A stretch of 64,000 nucleotides of DNA from Cladorhizidae sp. MBARI D1340-BT2 (lineage: Eukaryota; Porifera; Demospongiae; Poecilosclerida; Cladorhizidae): the NCBI GenBank assembly GCA_028752905.1, contig JAQNBH010000007.1:12028919-12092918 (forward strand), in the 5' to 3' direction. The position numbers and the translations under genes were made by a program. Each line of letters opens with the position of its first letter. Position 1 is the stretch's first letter. Of this stretch, positions 46,647 to 58,565 are shown piece after piece. The notes beneath the pieces were generated by a model, which saw only the letters and a program-made list of their open reading frames with translations, did not search any database and was not told the origin of the DNA.

Positions 46647-46850
46647 TGTCGGATAACTATCATGTACCTTGTGACTTAATAATTACTGTAGTATAATAGA
46701 CACCTCTGAGCTGGGACTCATATTTATTAGCCTTGCAGCTAGCATTCTATATGTAAGGTTCTATTGTTATCTGAAGGGGTTGATTATACTTGGTGATGTA
46801 ATGATTGTTATTCTCTAATGGTTGAATAAGAGAATCACTAAAATATGACA
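46647..46850 (+). repeat. 3' LTR of the old gypsy element
   Basis: 204 bp. Aligns to the 5' LTR with several indels; ends GACA. Confidence 0.8.
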
Positions 46851-48589
46851 TGCAATTGACATCAATCTCTAACAACATTACCCGGTAATCAACATTGAAA
46901 CTTCAACTTTAGGGCTGACATCAGTGCTGAAAGATTTGGACATTGTAAACTAGAACTGTCCTTGTATGGCTTTTCCTCAATTATCTGGCTTCCTGTAGGA
47001 GGCCAAGTGGAAGCAGTTCAACTTCTAACATGTCAATGAGCTAACACGTTAATGAGCTGTGTAATAAGCCATTGTGAACCGACTTCAACCTGTCTCAGCC
47101 CCCTATGGTGTTGATCCTTTGTGTGTGTTCCCATAGATGCCTCAATCAAGTGTGATGTAGGTCAGTGTGTATACTCTCATAGAGCTATTGTTATAACCTA
47201 CTTCAAATTGCCTCTAATAACTTCTTATCATAGAGCAATTGTTTATACACTATTGGTATGTTGCGCATGTGAAAACATACATTAATTTGTTATCGATTTA
47301 CCAGAGCATTAAACTGGATTGCAGAAAGTTGAGTTTCAGTTCAAGTATATAGACATTGGACAAAAAAAAAATCTTGACTGCACCACAATTTAATTTTTCA
47401 AAGAAAATTTGGAGATGCATAGTTCTTCAATTCTGATCAAGCTTGCCACACCCATTGATTAGAGCCGGAAATTATTCCCTCTATTGGAGTTATGCATGAT
47501 TAAAACCTGACCCCAACATACACAGATGTAGCTATGTACTTGCCTGTCTTGTGACAAGAATTAATTCTTGCCTCTCTGCTCCGAACTGTCTCCATCATCA
47601 TCATAATGTGTTGTGTAATCTGTTGAAAGTGATACAGTTAAATAAATGTCCTTTACATAAAAATGTTAATTGGATGGGATGAAAACTACCTTTTCATGCT
47701 GGAATAAATTTCATAGTACTGTACTAGTAATCTATTTAAAAAAATTATTTACTTGAACATATTTCAAATAGTATTGTTCCTTGAGGCTAAAGCTGAAGAT
47801 AGAGGAGTTTGAAAGGACTCTTGTATTTATAGTTATATATATACTGTGCCTACAAGCTAAGCTACAACTGCACTGAAGAGGTTCCATTTAACCATTTCTG
47901 TGACAAACAGTTTTTGGCCTTTTATAGTTCCTCTTCAAATCTGCTTCTACAACCTCCTGGGAAATTGCGTACATACATATGTATGCTCCATGGCAGCCTC
48001 AGGCTCTGGCATTCCCCCATCATAATTGATAATACTTTGCTATTCTAATTATTCATTCTTTTCAATATTTCTTTTCATTGTAACCTCATCCAGAATAATG
48101 AAATAGTCCCAAATCCAGTAGTTCTATATTACTGGGGAAATAATTACTATACTTTGAAGTAGAGCATCACTTTTTTCTAATGAAATCCATATAAATGCTT
48201 AAAAGTCAATGTGTATAAGAAGCCAACTAATTAAGTGCCAGAAACCCTAGTTTAACAAAATACTTCTCTTTCCTATATTTAAAGTGTGCTATTTATGGAG
48301 AATAAAAATGTGTGTATGCATAGCTATATATACTGCAGTGAAAACTTGACAGCTTCTAGCTTTTAATAAACATGCAGTGTAAACCATTAAACAACTTCAA
48401 AAGCAGGAACTGAAAGCCGATAAAATAGAATTAATGTCAATATGGCGATGCTAAAAATGCTTAACAAGATACAAATTTGTATTATGCAATAATAAAGAGT
48501 GTTAAAAAAGCCAAATGATTTTCTTTACCCAGGATTTATTTAAGCAATAGTTTGAGGTCTTCCAATGCAATCCTGTCACAAAGTGCAGT
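46851..48589. other. Intergenic
   Basis: About 47,040-47,240 holds decayed, inverted relatives of the 67-bp minisatellite (AACCTACTTCAA, CTCATAGAGCTATTGTT). The rest is AT-rich with no recognised gene. Confidence 0.45.
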
Positions 48590-49250
48590 TTTGTTAAAAA
48601 TCTCGATAGATTCATAGTTGACGGTGGGATGATGCCATTTTAGAAAGTGTTATAAAAAAGTGTGCTTCCTACTTTATAGAGCTCCATAGATTCTGACTAT
48701 ATGAACTTGATAGGTATCTCAAAAGATAGCTCTCTCTGTTTGCTGACTTTGATACTAAAAGCTATTGCATAAGTATTACCATTTCCAAGCTACAGGCAGT
48801 CAAAATTTGGTGATCTCAAAACCTCCGTGCCCAAATTCTCTGTGGGTCTCCAGCTTCTAATTGGAAAGTACGAGACAGTTGAAATTAGTACCAGTGGCTA
48901 TAGGAAGGATCTACCCGCATGCTTGACTATGTATTAACATTTTACACCTAATGACAATTTGCAGAGTAGAGCTTCCTCTAGCCACTGGTAGTAATTTCAA
49001 CTGTCTAGCACATTCCAATTAGGAGCTAGAACTGCAGAGAATATGGGCATGCAGGTTTTGAGGTCATCAACTTTGTTGCCTGTAACTTAATGCAAAGGTG
49101 TTTAGTATCAAAAGGGAGCACACAGAGAGAGCTATATTTTAAGATAATATCAAGTTTACAGACCAAAGTGTGCAGAATTTATGGAGCTCTAAAGTCGGAA
49201 GCACAAGATTTTATAAAACTTTTATCTCACCCTTCCCCTGTAGTAATTTT
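48590..49250. repeat. Large imperfect foldback (inverted repeat)
   Basis: The left arm (about 48,590-48,912) and right arm (about 48,965-49,250) are inverted relatives. Matched landmarks include GCTTCCTACTTTATAGAGCT with its inverse near 49,180-49,205, ATAGCTCTCTCTGT with ACAGAGAGAGCTATA at 49,121, and GACAGTTGAAATTA with TAATTTCAACTGTC at 48,991. The loop is about 50 bp. It could be a foldback/MITE-type element or a hairpin RNA source; no transposase, and borders are uncertain. Confidence 0.8.
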
Positions 49251-49359
49251 AAAAACAGCTCTGTTTTTACGGCTGTTGTTATATGGACTATACTTATTTT
49301 GCACCATTCTTTACATCATATTCTTAACGATCATAGGTGTAAAAGATGAATATTGCAGG

Positions 49360-49945
49360 TTTACACAAGCAGTCGACTATTACATCAAAGTTAGACAAAT
49401 ACTAACAAAGAGCAGTGAAGCAGGGTAATTGCTAATAATATTGTTCGACCTTACAATTCCCCAAAAACAAGTAAACCTACTCTAGTCATATACAGTCCAT
49501 AGCAGCTAACTTCTACCATAGATAACATAAGTAGGAATTTCCACTTCATAAATCTAAAACTTCTACAAAAAGAAAGAAGGCTAAACCTTATCCCAATAAT
49601 AATAATAACAACAAAAACAAGAAGAAGAAGAAGAACAATAAAACAACAACAACAATAATATAATATAATAATACTAACTCTACTATATCTATATCTTCGT
49701 GGTTGACTGCATATGAAGTTTGAACCATTGATTACGAACAGGGTAGTCAGCGTGTAATATTACTCAACAAAACAATAAATTTGCTTCCTGGTACATGTAG
49801 TTGGTACTCAAGTTATGTAAAAAGCAAGTAGATGTAGAAATATCAGGTGGAAAGGGGCAGAATGAGGCACACCACATCAAATCGTTCTAGTTTGTGGCAC
49901 AAATTAATCAATTTGCCTTCATGCTGTCAGTTATCTGTTAGTGAT
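49360..49945 (+). pseudogene. Relic of another family copy: upstream region and exon 1 start
   Basis: Sequence landmarks follow the upstream region of copy 1 in order: ACACAAGCAGTCGACTATTACAT (against ACACAAACAGCTGACTGTTA), ACAGTCCATAG, AGCTAACTTCTAC, TTCATAAATCTA, and finally ATTAATCAATTTGCCTTC at about 49,903 where the intact gene has ATGAATCAATTCTAC..CCTTC. The start codon is ATT and the frame stops after about 11 codons. It is more diverged than copies 1-3. Confidence 0.5.
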
Positions 49946-50749
49946 GCTTGATTTAGTCCATTCACCACTCACTCCCGCAATGCCATGTAGATCAGAGTTT
50001 GCATTACAAACTCTTTCCAGGCTTCTTTTGATGAGTATGAGAGAGAGTTAGAGAGAAAGAGAGGAGAGAGAGATGTAGAGTCATGTAAGGAAGTTCGTAC
50101 AGCTTTTGAGGAAATGTGAGGTGGTAGCTATGATGATAGAAGTGAGCTGATGTTAGAAATAGGACCTCCATAGCAGGTTCATTCCGTTGACTTACTTTAA
50201 AGGGTGGTTAATTTTACATGAGTTCTGGAGCTATATTTTCTGTTTCTAATGAAGATTGTTTAATATATCCATTGTAGCTTCTGTAAAAAAATATATTGCA
50301 GTTGTACACAAAGAGCTGACTGTTATTACATAAAACTTAGTGAAAAGATAATGAAGAGCAATGAAACTGGGAAACTGATATTGCTCTCTGACCATGCAAT
50401 TGCAGTCTAGGAAGGCAACTTGCTTGAGCCATGTGCATAGGCACTAGGATTGGCTAGCTTCTACAGAAGCAGTAATTCCCTCTTATAAATCTATGCTTCC
50501 TCCCCACGTTGGATTAAGAGTTTAGCAACAACAAAACGGGAAAAATACCCACACTAAGCACTTTCAATTCCAACCTGATGGCTTTTGCTTGCTTATAGTA
50601 CAGTTTGGCAAAAGATAGAATTTTGTTGCTATTTCCTCAATTTCATATGCTGAAGCCATGGCAGGAGGTATGTTAGAGGTCAAGTTACAATATCTTGAAT
50701 TTAGATGATATTGCAACATCAACCTACATTTTTTAGGCACATTACTAGG

Positions 50750-50758
50750 TATATAAAG
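50750..50758 (+). promoter_or_regulatory. TATA box of the intact secreted-protein gene
   Basis: TATATAAAG, 91 bp before the ATG at 50,849, with the conserved block GATGATATTGCAAC at about 50,705-50,718. ATTGCAAC resembles a C/EBP-type half site; that reading is speculative. Confidence 0.6.
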
Positions 50759-50848
50759 AAACAAAAAGATGTAGATTTTAAGAAACATCAAAATAAAAAA
50801 ATTAACACCACACTACTACTAGTCCTAGTTAGCGGCACCACATCAATC

Positions 50849-51739
50849 ATGAATCAATTCTACTTTTCCTTCGCACTGTTAACGATACTTTCTTCAGTCT
50901 ATTCGGCACCCACAGTATCCACTGCTGCAGAAACAACAGCTCCACCGACGTTGCCATATGCACCTTACGACTGCTTACTTACCTCCACGTTACAGAAAGC
51001 CACAGCTATAGCTTCATTTCAGAAGGGACGGTCTCTCATTGTGAGGGAACTGAATGACCGAGTCTTGCGGGTACGTAAAAGTTCAAAGGGCACATGAAGG
51101 CTATTGCAGTTGCAGTAACTATAATTATTAATCATTATATTATTATCTTTGGCAGCGTTTGGCTCAGGTGCCAACAATGTGTCCACCAGCTGTTCTCAGC
51201 GTACTCAATAATGCTAAGCATCCTAATATCAACCTTGTACGAGGGCTTCCAGGTGTAGCCAACTCCATCGGCAAAATTGACGCTTATCTGAGGCTAATCC
51301 AGCAGAGCCAGATAGAGAGCTACAGTGAGGACATGCAGGCTCTTTATGATGTGCTCTCTGGGACTCTACTTGACCTCTACAAAGTGGTAAGAAACACAAA
51401 TTAAAGCCATCTGTGTATATACATGATTTCACTTGCACATCACTGTAATTTCTACAGCTGTCACCCACCTACTGTAACTGCACAATTCCAGCAACAGAAG
51501 AGACAAACTCAAGCAACTGTTTCACTGTTCCTCAACTTAGTATCAGATATTTTCAAGAAAATTGTAATCTTATCACCTATATCTCCAAGACAATCTTCCA
51601 TGAGCTGAACTCCCTTCATACCCTGACCATGTCCTGGCTGGAAAGTCAAGAGGTGGGTCCACTGCCAGAAATCACAAACTTGGAGTGGCTCTCTTCTCAT
51701 GTCAATAAAAGCTCTCCTGCAATTGCCAAGCTAACATAA
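50849..51739 (+). CDS. Intact secreted helical protein, cytokine-like architecture
   Basis: Exons 50,849-51,070, 51,156-51,386 and 51,458-51,739 join in phase 0 into 244 codons. Donors are GTACGT and GTAAGA; acceptors GGCAG and TACAG. The ATG is the first after the TATA box and starts a signal peptide (MNQFYFSFALLTILSSVYS, cut near 19/20), followed by a Thr/Ala/Pro-rich stretch. Cysteines lie at 42, 83, 157, 159, 172 and 187; N-glycosylation sequons at 158, 168 and 234. By eye, helices span about 42-73, 98-125, 130-151 and 176-214: a long loop, a short loop, then a long loop, with introns after the first and third helices. Class I helical cytokines share that helix order and phase-0 introns. 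I recognise no sequence family, so secretion is well supported and a cytokine role is only a structural guess. Other secreted helical proteins are possible. Confidence 0.75.
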
Positions 51740-51854
51740 AGGAATTTCTAATTTCTTCCTCTCTGGAAAAAAACAATTCACAATCATCTTTTCAACAATG
51801 TATTAGTATGTCAAACTCACTATTATACATTCATCCAGGTATTATCAATTTCAA

Positions 51855-51860
51855 AATAAA
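51855..51860 (+). terminator. Candidate polyadenylation signal
   Basis: AATAAA 116 bp after the TAA stop. No confirmed cleavage site. Confidence 0.4.
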
Positions 51861-53590
51861 TATTATCATAGAAACAATAGATCTTTGAGTAAAGATGGGG
51901 GAATATGTTGTTTTGTAAAACTATAGGTACCCATTATTGATGATGACAGGCAGTAATACTAGGAACCAAAACAAAAACATAGCCATCGTCTCAGAACAAA
52001 GATTCAAAAAACAAGATAACCCCCCACTCACCACTATGATGCTATAGGATGATGTAAGGCAATCAGGAATCAGTAGATTGGGTATATTATAATCAGTGCT
52101 CTTTCTGTGTGTGATCACAAGGTATCTCAGTGCTTCCAGGTAGGTAGGGATGTGAGATGATATTTTGCATTCATTACGAAAACTTTTTCAACCAGAACTT
52201 ATGTAATTAACCAAATGATGGTGGATTTCTTTCTTTATTTCTTATTGCTTTCTTTCCTTCTGTCTCACTTTCCTTCTTTTCTCCTTACTTTCTTTCTTTC
52301 CTTCTTCTTTTAGTTAATCTTTCTTTTTTGGTTTCTATTTTCACTCTTTCTTTCTTTTAAACTATTATAAAATCTTAACAAAAACGACAAAAAATACAAA
52401 CATAATAACTAACCAATTAACAAACATATTTATAACTAATTACGATAATAACTAGAATACATAACCAATAACTAATATACATAAATAAATAACTAATTCT
52501 TTCTTACTTCCTTTCTCCCTTGTTTTCTTTCTTTCTGAATTTCTTTCTTGGACATTATGAAAAGTGCAACTTTTTTGAAGTGCCATTTTTATATAATGAG
52601 AACAACCCTAGCAACCCTGTTGTGGGTTTATTGTATAATTATTTATGCAAACATCTATTAATGCAGACTCAATTATTATGAATAAGTTTGGTCAGGCATA
52701 AGTATGCTATGTATTTTACAAGAAAACATTATTTCCTGCAGATAACACACTGTAGTCAGTCTTCACCCTTTGAGGGAAAATTGACAAATCCATGAGCAAG
52801 AACAGCATCTGAATAAGTTCATTGCTTGCTTGCCAAACAACTTTTCTGTGGAAAAAATTATAAATCCTTTGAGAAGCTTGCTCTCACACTGACAGTCTGC
52901 TATTGACATAGAACATAGTCAAGTGATTGGGGCAATATAACTTTTAAACCAGAAAAACAAACACTAACTCACTATGATAACTTGAAGTGTAGAAAAGTTT
53001 TTGTCTGAATTCAGTATGCTGATCACATTTAGTCACAAAAACTAATAATTCTAACTAGTTCCTAATAAGGTAAAGATAAGTGAATACACCTAGCTTAAAG
53101 AATGACATCACCTATTCATCCATCACAGAAAAGGTTAAACAGTTACCTTAAACCTAATCTAGAAAGTTCTAAACTACAATACTCACTAAATAATATTAAG
53201 AAGATCATTACATCAGTCATTACACTGACCTAACACACGTACAAAACACAGATAGCAACAAAAAAAATCCATCACTCAGGATTGCTACATTACCCCCAAG
53301 ATATTAGCTTGTTACCCCCAGGTTGGAAACCAATGCTCTAACTGGAAGAAAACAATTCATGAACAATTATTTTTTCAATGGTGCATCTCACTCATTAGTG
53401 TTTCAAACTCGATGTTATACATTCACCCAGGTATTATCATAATAGAATTATAAAAACGGCAAAAAAATCTTCTTTGAGTAAGGATGGATCTTTTTTACAA
53501 CCAATAACTATACTGTGATATTTGGCTTGATTCACATATGAATTGTCCAGACTGGACTTGGAGTAAAAAAGAAACCCTCTCAGCTCGTAC
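51861..53590. other. 3' flank, pyrimidine tract and deletion junction
   Basis: Matches unit A 2,000-2,767, then 6,256-7,084. The junction is near 52,733-52,740 (CATTAT|TTCCTGCAG). The pyrimidine-rich tract at 52,225-52,560 is shared. A remnant of the hAT zinc finger lies just after the junction. Confidence 0.6.
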
Positions 53591-53676
53591 TGGCTGGACA
53601 GCCAAATATCACAGACTCAGAGTGGTTGTTTTCTCATGTCAGCAAAAGTTCTCCCACAATTCCCAAGCTTGCATGA
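53591..53676 (+). pseudogene. Exon 3 tail relic, unit B copy
   Basis: Counterpart of 7,085-7,189 with 19 bp lost inside the palindrome arm, which breaks the frame after TGGCTGGACAG. Confidence 0.65.
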
Positions 53677-54699
53677 AGAGATTTCTATTCCTTCCACTTA
53701 CAATTTAAGAACCTCTCATTACTGACTCATTAATAACAAATATTTTTGAGATTTATTTTTAACCACTTACTTTGGCAAAGCTAGACTAAGTAGGGCATTT
53801 TGCGCCTAGTAAATATGGGAATCTATCATTTCTAATGATTGATTATGACGTAGAGGTATAGTACTGAATTTGAAGGCTTCCAGTGAACTAGAACAACAAA
53901 CAACATCTCTTAATATGTGAAAGCAATAGTTTAGAGGTAATTTCCCTACAACCATTTCAAAGTAGGCCTGAGTGTAATAATACATAGGTAATTGGAACAT
54001 TATAGGTAATTATTTTTCTAGTCTTACATAATCCTGTCCAAAATGAAGTATGTACTAGTGCAGCAGTAGGAAGCAGTACTGCACAACACAATCAACAGTT
54101 ACACATTAGGTGGATACTGAACTTAAACTAGTAGAACCCCATAAAAGTTTGCATGCTGACAGTAGCTGCCATTTGTCTTGGAATACTTTGTCCCTCCAAA
54201 GTATTATGTCATCTTCATGCTGTGATTATCTTTTCATTATCAAAATACTCTTGCAGTGATTCACCAGTTCAACCAACCTCCATGCAGTACACAGCCTATG
54301 CCATGAACTGTGCTCAGCCTGGCATTCAATACTTACAGGGAAAATTTGAAAAAAGATCCTTTAGCTACAGCCAGAATATGATTTTTTCGCCCATTAGAGT
54401 ACATGGAATTCATCCAACATCTTCTGACCCTGATCAGCTGTAGTAAATTCAGTATTATAAATTGAAGTGGAGGAAGGTAGCTACATGCAAGTGAGCTACT
54501 CTACACTGGTCTTCTGCATTATCAAAGTTTTACTAATCCAGTTTTAACAGCCTTTTCGCTCATGAACAATTCTCTCACAACAAAGTTCTTTAAAAGAAGC
54601 TTCTAAAATGTAACTTATTCCTGCCTATAGTGCTTTCTGCTAGTACTAAGTGCAGCAGTAAGCAGCAGGACTGCACAACACAGTCAACAGTCACCACAT
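53677..54699. other. Intergenic, matches unit A 7,190-8,200
   Basis: Holds the unit B version of the short ORF (54,153-54,443), whose end differs from unit A. Nothing else recognised. Confidence 0.35.
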
Positions 54700-55660
54700 T
54701 GCACTCACAACTGCTCCACTGAAGCTTAGGTTTTGGAAGAGATTTGTAGATGATACCTTATGAATTAAGAAGGGAAGTGAGCAGGATTTGTTGGACCATC
54801 TAAACAACATCAAGCCATCCATAAAGTTTACCATGGAGCTTGAAGTGGATGGATTGTTGCCCTTTCTGGATTTCCACCTACACAGAACAAGATGGAAGGC
54901 TAAATGCAACAATTTACAGAAAATCAACACAAACCTACTGGCACCTTGACTAGATCACACAATCCTATCCATGTCAAAAGAGGAGTAGAGCTTGTGTGAT
55001 AGAGCCAGGAGAGTAGTGACGGAGAAGAGAAGGGACTTACAGAAGAAAGAACATCATTTCAATAGGTCTCTATAGAGAATGGTTATTTGCAATTAACCTT
55101 TCGTTTGTAGGTACATGAAAAATGCAGAAAGGAAGATAAATACACCGATACAGACAATCAGGGTCTGAAAGGAAGGATCCTATGGTATATACTGATTCCT
55201 TATGTAGCAGGGATGAGTGAAGACATCCTGAGGAGCTGCAGGCAGTTCAATATCAGAGTCATTTTCAGATCAGAAAGCACTTTGAGGGCACAACTGAGCA
55301 GGATGAAGGATGAATTACCAGCTAGTATGTACTCGTGCTTGTGTACTGCATTCCTTGCAGCTGTGGGAACTACTACATAGGGGAGACCAACAGAAGACTG
55401 GAGACCAGAATGAAAGAACATCGAGTAAAAAGAAAAAAGTGGTTTGCTAAAGAGAAATCTACAATTGCTGGACATATGGGACAAAAGGACATCCTATTTT
55501 CTGGGAGGGAGCCACCATCTTAGACCAGACCAAAAGTCAGAAGAAACTGCTAGTAAGACACATCAGCCTAGCACTAAAGTGCGAGTGGTTCAATCGAGAC
55601 TGTGGAATGGATTTACCTGGCTGCTAAGGGGGAGGGGGGCGGGGTTGAAATCATGACCAC
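54700..55660 (+). mobile_element. Penelope-like element with RT and GIY-YIG remnants
   Basis: The RT palm motif is in FWKRFVDDTL (54,731-54,760), followed by LLDHLNNIKPSIKFTMELE and LLPFLDFHL, then decayed RT. The GIY-YIG endonuclease region at 55,335-55,430 reads YCIPCSCGNYYIGETNRRLE with RMKEH after it, including the CXC that precedes the GIY-YIG core in Penelope-like elements. Stops and frame changes show it is inactive. It is the more complete of the two duplicated copies. Confidence 0.85.
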
Positions 55661-55854
55661 CATAATTTCCTGTCTTTCGTCAGTTATTTATCATTCTTTT
55701 GTTAACGTAGTGCACCTTTTTAATGTATTTTTTTTATTGTTTTTTTATGTTCTTTTTAAAAAAAAATTCTTCCTAATCCGGTTCACATGCTGGATGGATG
55801 TGCCAGGCTGTGGTTTGTATCATTTGGTGGACAGTAGTATAGAACATCGTATTC

Positions 55855-55884
55855 CTGATGAAAATGGTAGTTAATGACTATGCA
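55855..55884 (+). ncRNA. Hammerhead-like core downstream of Penelope-like element
   Basis: CTGATGA is exact, the stem is GTAGT/ACTAT with loop TAATG, and GCAC stands where GAAAC is expected. Mutated, probably inactive. Confidence 0.4.
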
Positions 55885-55889
55885 CATGC

Positions 55890-57361
55890 CCTAAATAACA
55901 AGAGTGTAGTATGGAAGAATATTTAAAGCCTCACTTCTAGGGAAATACTACAGTGAATATATAAAGTATATAGTAAATATATAAATATAGTTACATATAT
56001 CGCAAAGTACATAGCAAGCAACCTCTGCATGCCAAGTGTCCACTATCCCGTTTTCAGTGATCTAGGGTTTTGAAGGTTTATACATAGCAAGTTCCCAGAA
56101 TGTGGAGCCAAAGGAGGCAGCAGCTGCACTTTAAACCAAATAATGAATCCTCGCCTGGAGTCACAGATTTTCATTGCAATGATCATGTGGATGCAAGTGA
56201 CAATTGTGTGCATCAACTAGTCACTTTTCGTGATGCAAGTGCTTCCATATGATTTTCAACAATACATGATGGTTAAGTGCATATGGGTGCTTGCTATGTA
56301 TTTCCTATAGTAGCAGAGGTACCCGTACTTGATTGCAGAAGTCCTCTCAAGCTAATGTGGTATCCAGCAATCTATAAACACACACACGTTGTTGTAAATA
56401 TACTAGCTATCCATTATGGCCACTAAGTTTTTCCTCAATCTATTTTTTTCTTTTTTTTCTTTTGCAACTGCTATCATGGAGAGTCTGTTTGCTAATTTCC
56501 AGAAGCCTTTCTGCCAAGAAAAGATGTAGTGGCAACTACTCATCACTCGGAATGTTTTTGCTTTTGAAAGAAGGCATTGCTAGATAGATTTCTCTCCTGC
56601 TTTTGTTTTAGGCACTGAACATAACATCCATAGCCTTTGTTTGCAACTAATTCTCTACCAATTTGCAGCTCTATTGCATCTGCTTCGAAATGTTCAAATG
56701 TTTTTGTGAATATACAAATGCAGATGGACCTGCCAAACAATATATTTCCAGAAACGGTTTCCATTTGCAGATTGGACAGAAAAGAGATTGTGCAGGCTGT
56801 CAAATCATTTGCACAATTGAAATGTGTACATATGTAGATCTGGCAGTTCTCACCACAGAATAGAGCATTCAGAATGGGCTTGTGTTACGGGACAGATAAA
56901 GGAAGTTGTTGCTGAATGACTAAAGAAAGCAATAGTCCTTACAAAAAAATCTGTGAATTCGCTGAGCATCAAGCAGCTTACAGCATGGAAAAACAAGTGG
57001 GACAGGGATCTTCATTCTCTCCAAGAACAATCAAAGTTCAAGGAGATTACATTAAAGGTAAGAAAATTATCATGAAGGAGCAAACTCATCATGGAAGAGC
57101 AAGGTCATCATGGAGGAGCGAACTCATCAAGAGGAGCAAACTTATCAATGGCCTCCCTTTCAAGTTACATGCTTTCTCCTGAAGGCTGGCTCGGACACCT
57201 TACTTATGCCTGTGGACCTTTCTCTCTGGAAGGTACAGCATCCCTCTAAGTACATCGTGGCTCCCTAGGCCAACCACTGCACACATCCTAAACACTTGTC
57301 CCAGTGATCCCTTAAACAGGGACGATAGACCTGGAGACATGACCATTTTCCATCACTGATG
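55890..57361. other. Intergenic, matches unit A 8,760-10,193
   Basis: No gene recognised. Includes the GAGGAGCAAACTCATCA repeat near 57,075-57,150. Confidence 0.45.
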
Positions 57362-57366
57362 TTAAC
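57362..57366. other. Empty site of the gypsy insertion
   Basis: TTAAC in the context GATG..TGCCTCTCCTTTCG, single copy, no LTR sequence. Unit A has GTAAC on both sides of the element. Confidence 0.85.
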
Positions 57367-57444
57367 TGCCTCTCCTTTCGCTAGGCTACAAGATTTAAGC
57401 ACACCAAGCAGGGGAAAAAGCTGAGAAAAACCTCCCATTCACCA

Positions 57445-57640
57445 GCCCTGACTCACACTCACTGAACTCATACTCAATAACCTGAACTCACACACTCACT
57501 CACCTGAGCTCACACTCACTCACCTGAGCTCACATGCACTCACCTGAGCTCACTCACACTCACCTGAGCTCACTCACACTCACGTGAGCTCATACTTACT
57601 CACTTGAGCTCACACTTATCTGAGCTCTCTCTCACACACA
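57445..57640. repeat. CACTCACCTGAGCTCA tandem repeat, unit B
   Basis: Longer array than at 17,215-17,355. Confidence 0.85.
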
Positions 57641-57659
57641 CACACAATGTACAACTAGA

Positions 57660-58310
57660 GAAATAATTGAATGATAAGCACATGCTCTCTTATTGGAATA
57701 GTATATTGTTGCAATATCTTAAATCCACAGTGTTTAATGAGCTATTGCTTACTATCACACACTGTCTGACATTGTGCCCACTGCATATCCCACTTACTTT
57801 CTCCCTGAACTTGCAGAAAAATGCTCCTTTGCAGCTGCAGCTTCACCACCATAAGCTTCCATCTCTGCACCAGCAGATAGCTACACTCCACTCCCACCAG
57901 CATGCTTCGTGTGGCCCAGCTCAACAGCAATACGAAACTACAAAGTTTGCACGTATATTACGACAGTTTCCATTGGGACTCGAGTTCATTGGATTATTAC
58001 TTTATCAATCTCATTACATCATTTCCTATAGTATACTAGACACTTCCTATAGTACACTAGACACTTCCTATAGTGTACTAGACACTTACTGTAATATACT
58101 AGACACCTGTTACATACAGTAGCTCCTTTAAGCATAAAAGAGGAAGAGGAGGAAGAAAGTGTCCCTTAGACATGCACATAATTAGGTCACCTCCTTTGTG
58201 TAGAAGTGTCTGTGGAAATCACTGAATGTACTCATACAGTGAATATTATATTTTTTTAATATCTACTGCTTTAAAATACAAGGCTGAATTACCAGTGCCA
58301 CTGCATATAT
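57660..58310. other. Intergenic, unit B
   Basis: Matches 17,380-17,885 except for about 150 bp (57,756-57,905) absent in unit A. Contains small tandem copies of CTTCCTATAGTACACTAGACA (58,022-58,108). Confidence 0.5.
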
Positions 58311-58314
58311 ATAT

Positions 58315-58565
58315 AGCAGTATTGGAGTGACCACTGTCTGGCAGCAGTACCCAAGTGCACCACACACAGTTACTAGCAGTATTGGGGTGACTACTGTCTG
58401 GCACCAGTAGCCAAGTGCACCACACACAGTGACTAGTAGTGTTGGAGGGACCAATATCTGGCACCAGTAGCCCAGTACACCACACACAGTGAATAGCAGT
58501 GTTGGAGCGCCACTGTCTGGCACCAGTAGCCCAGTGCACCACACACAGTCATTAGCAGTGTCGCC
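58315..58565. repeat. About 60-bp minisatellite, unit B
   Basis: Same units as 17,890-18,135. Confidence 0.9.

Larger units (their letters stand above)
42682..46850 (+). mobile_element. Old Ty3/gypsy LTR retrotransposon, decayed
   Basis: LTR 1 (42,682-42,850), primer site (TGGGGGCTCAACTAC just after it), coding region, polypurine tract AAGAAAGAGAGA (46,635-46,646), LTR 2 (46,647-46,850). The LTRs begin TGTGG/TGTCG and end ACA, share GTTGAATAAGAGAATCACTA, and are clearly diverged with indels (169 against 204 bp), so this insertion is old. No target duplication could be matched. It is a different lineage from the element at 10,199. Confidence 0.88.
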
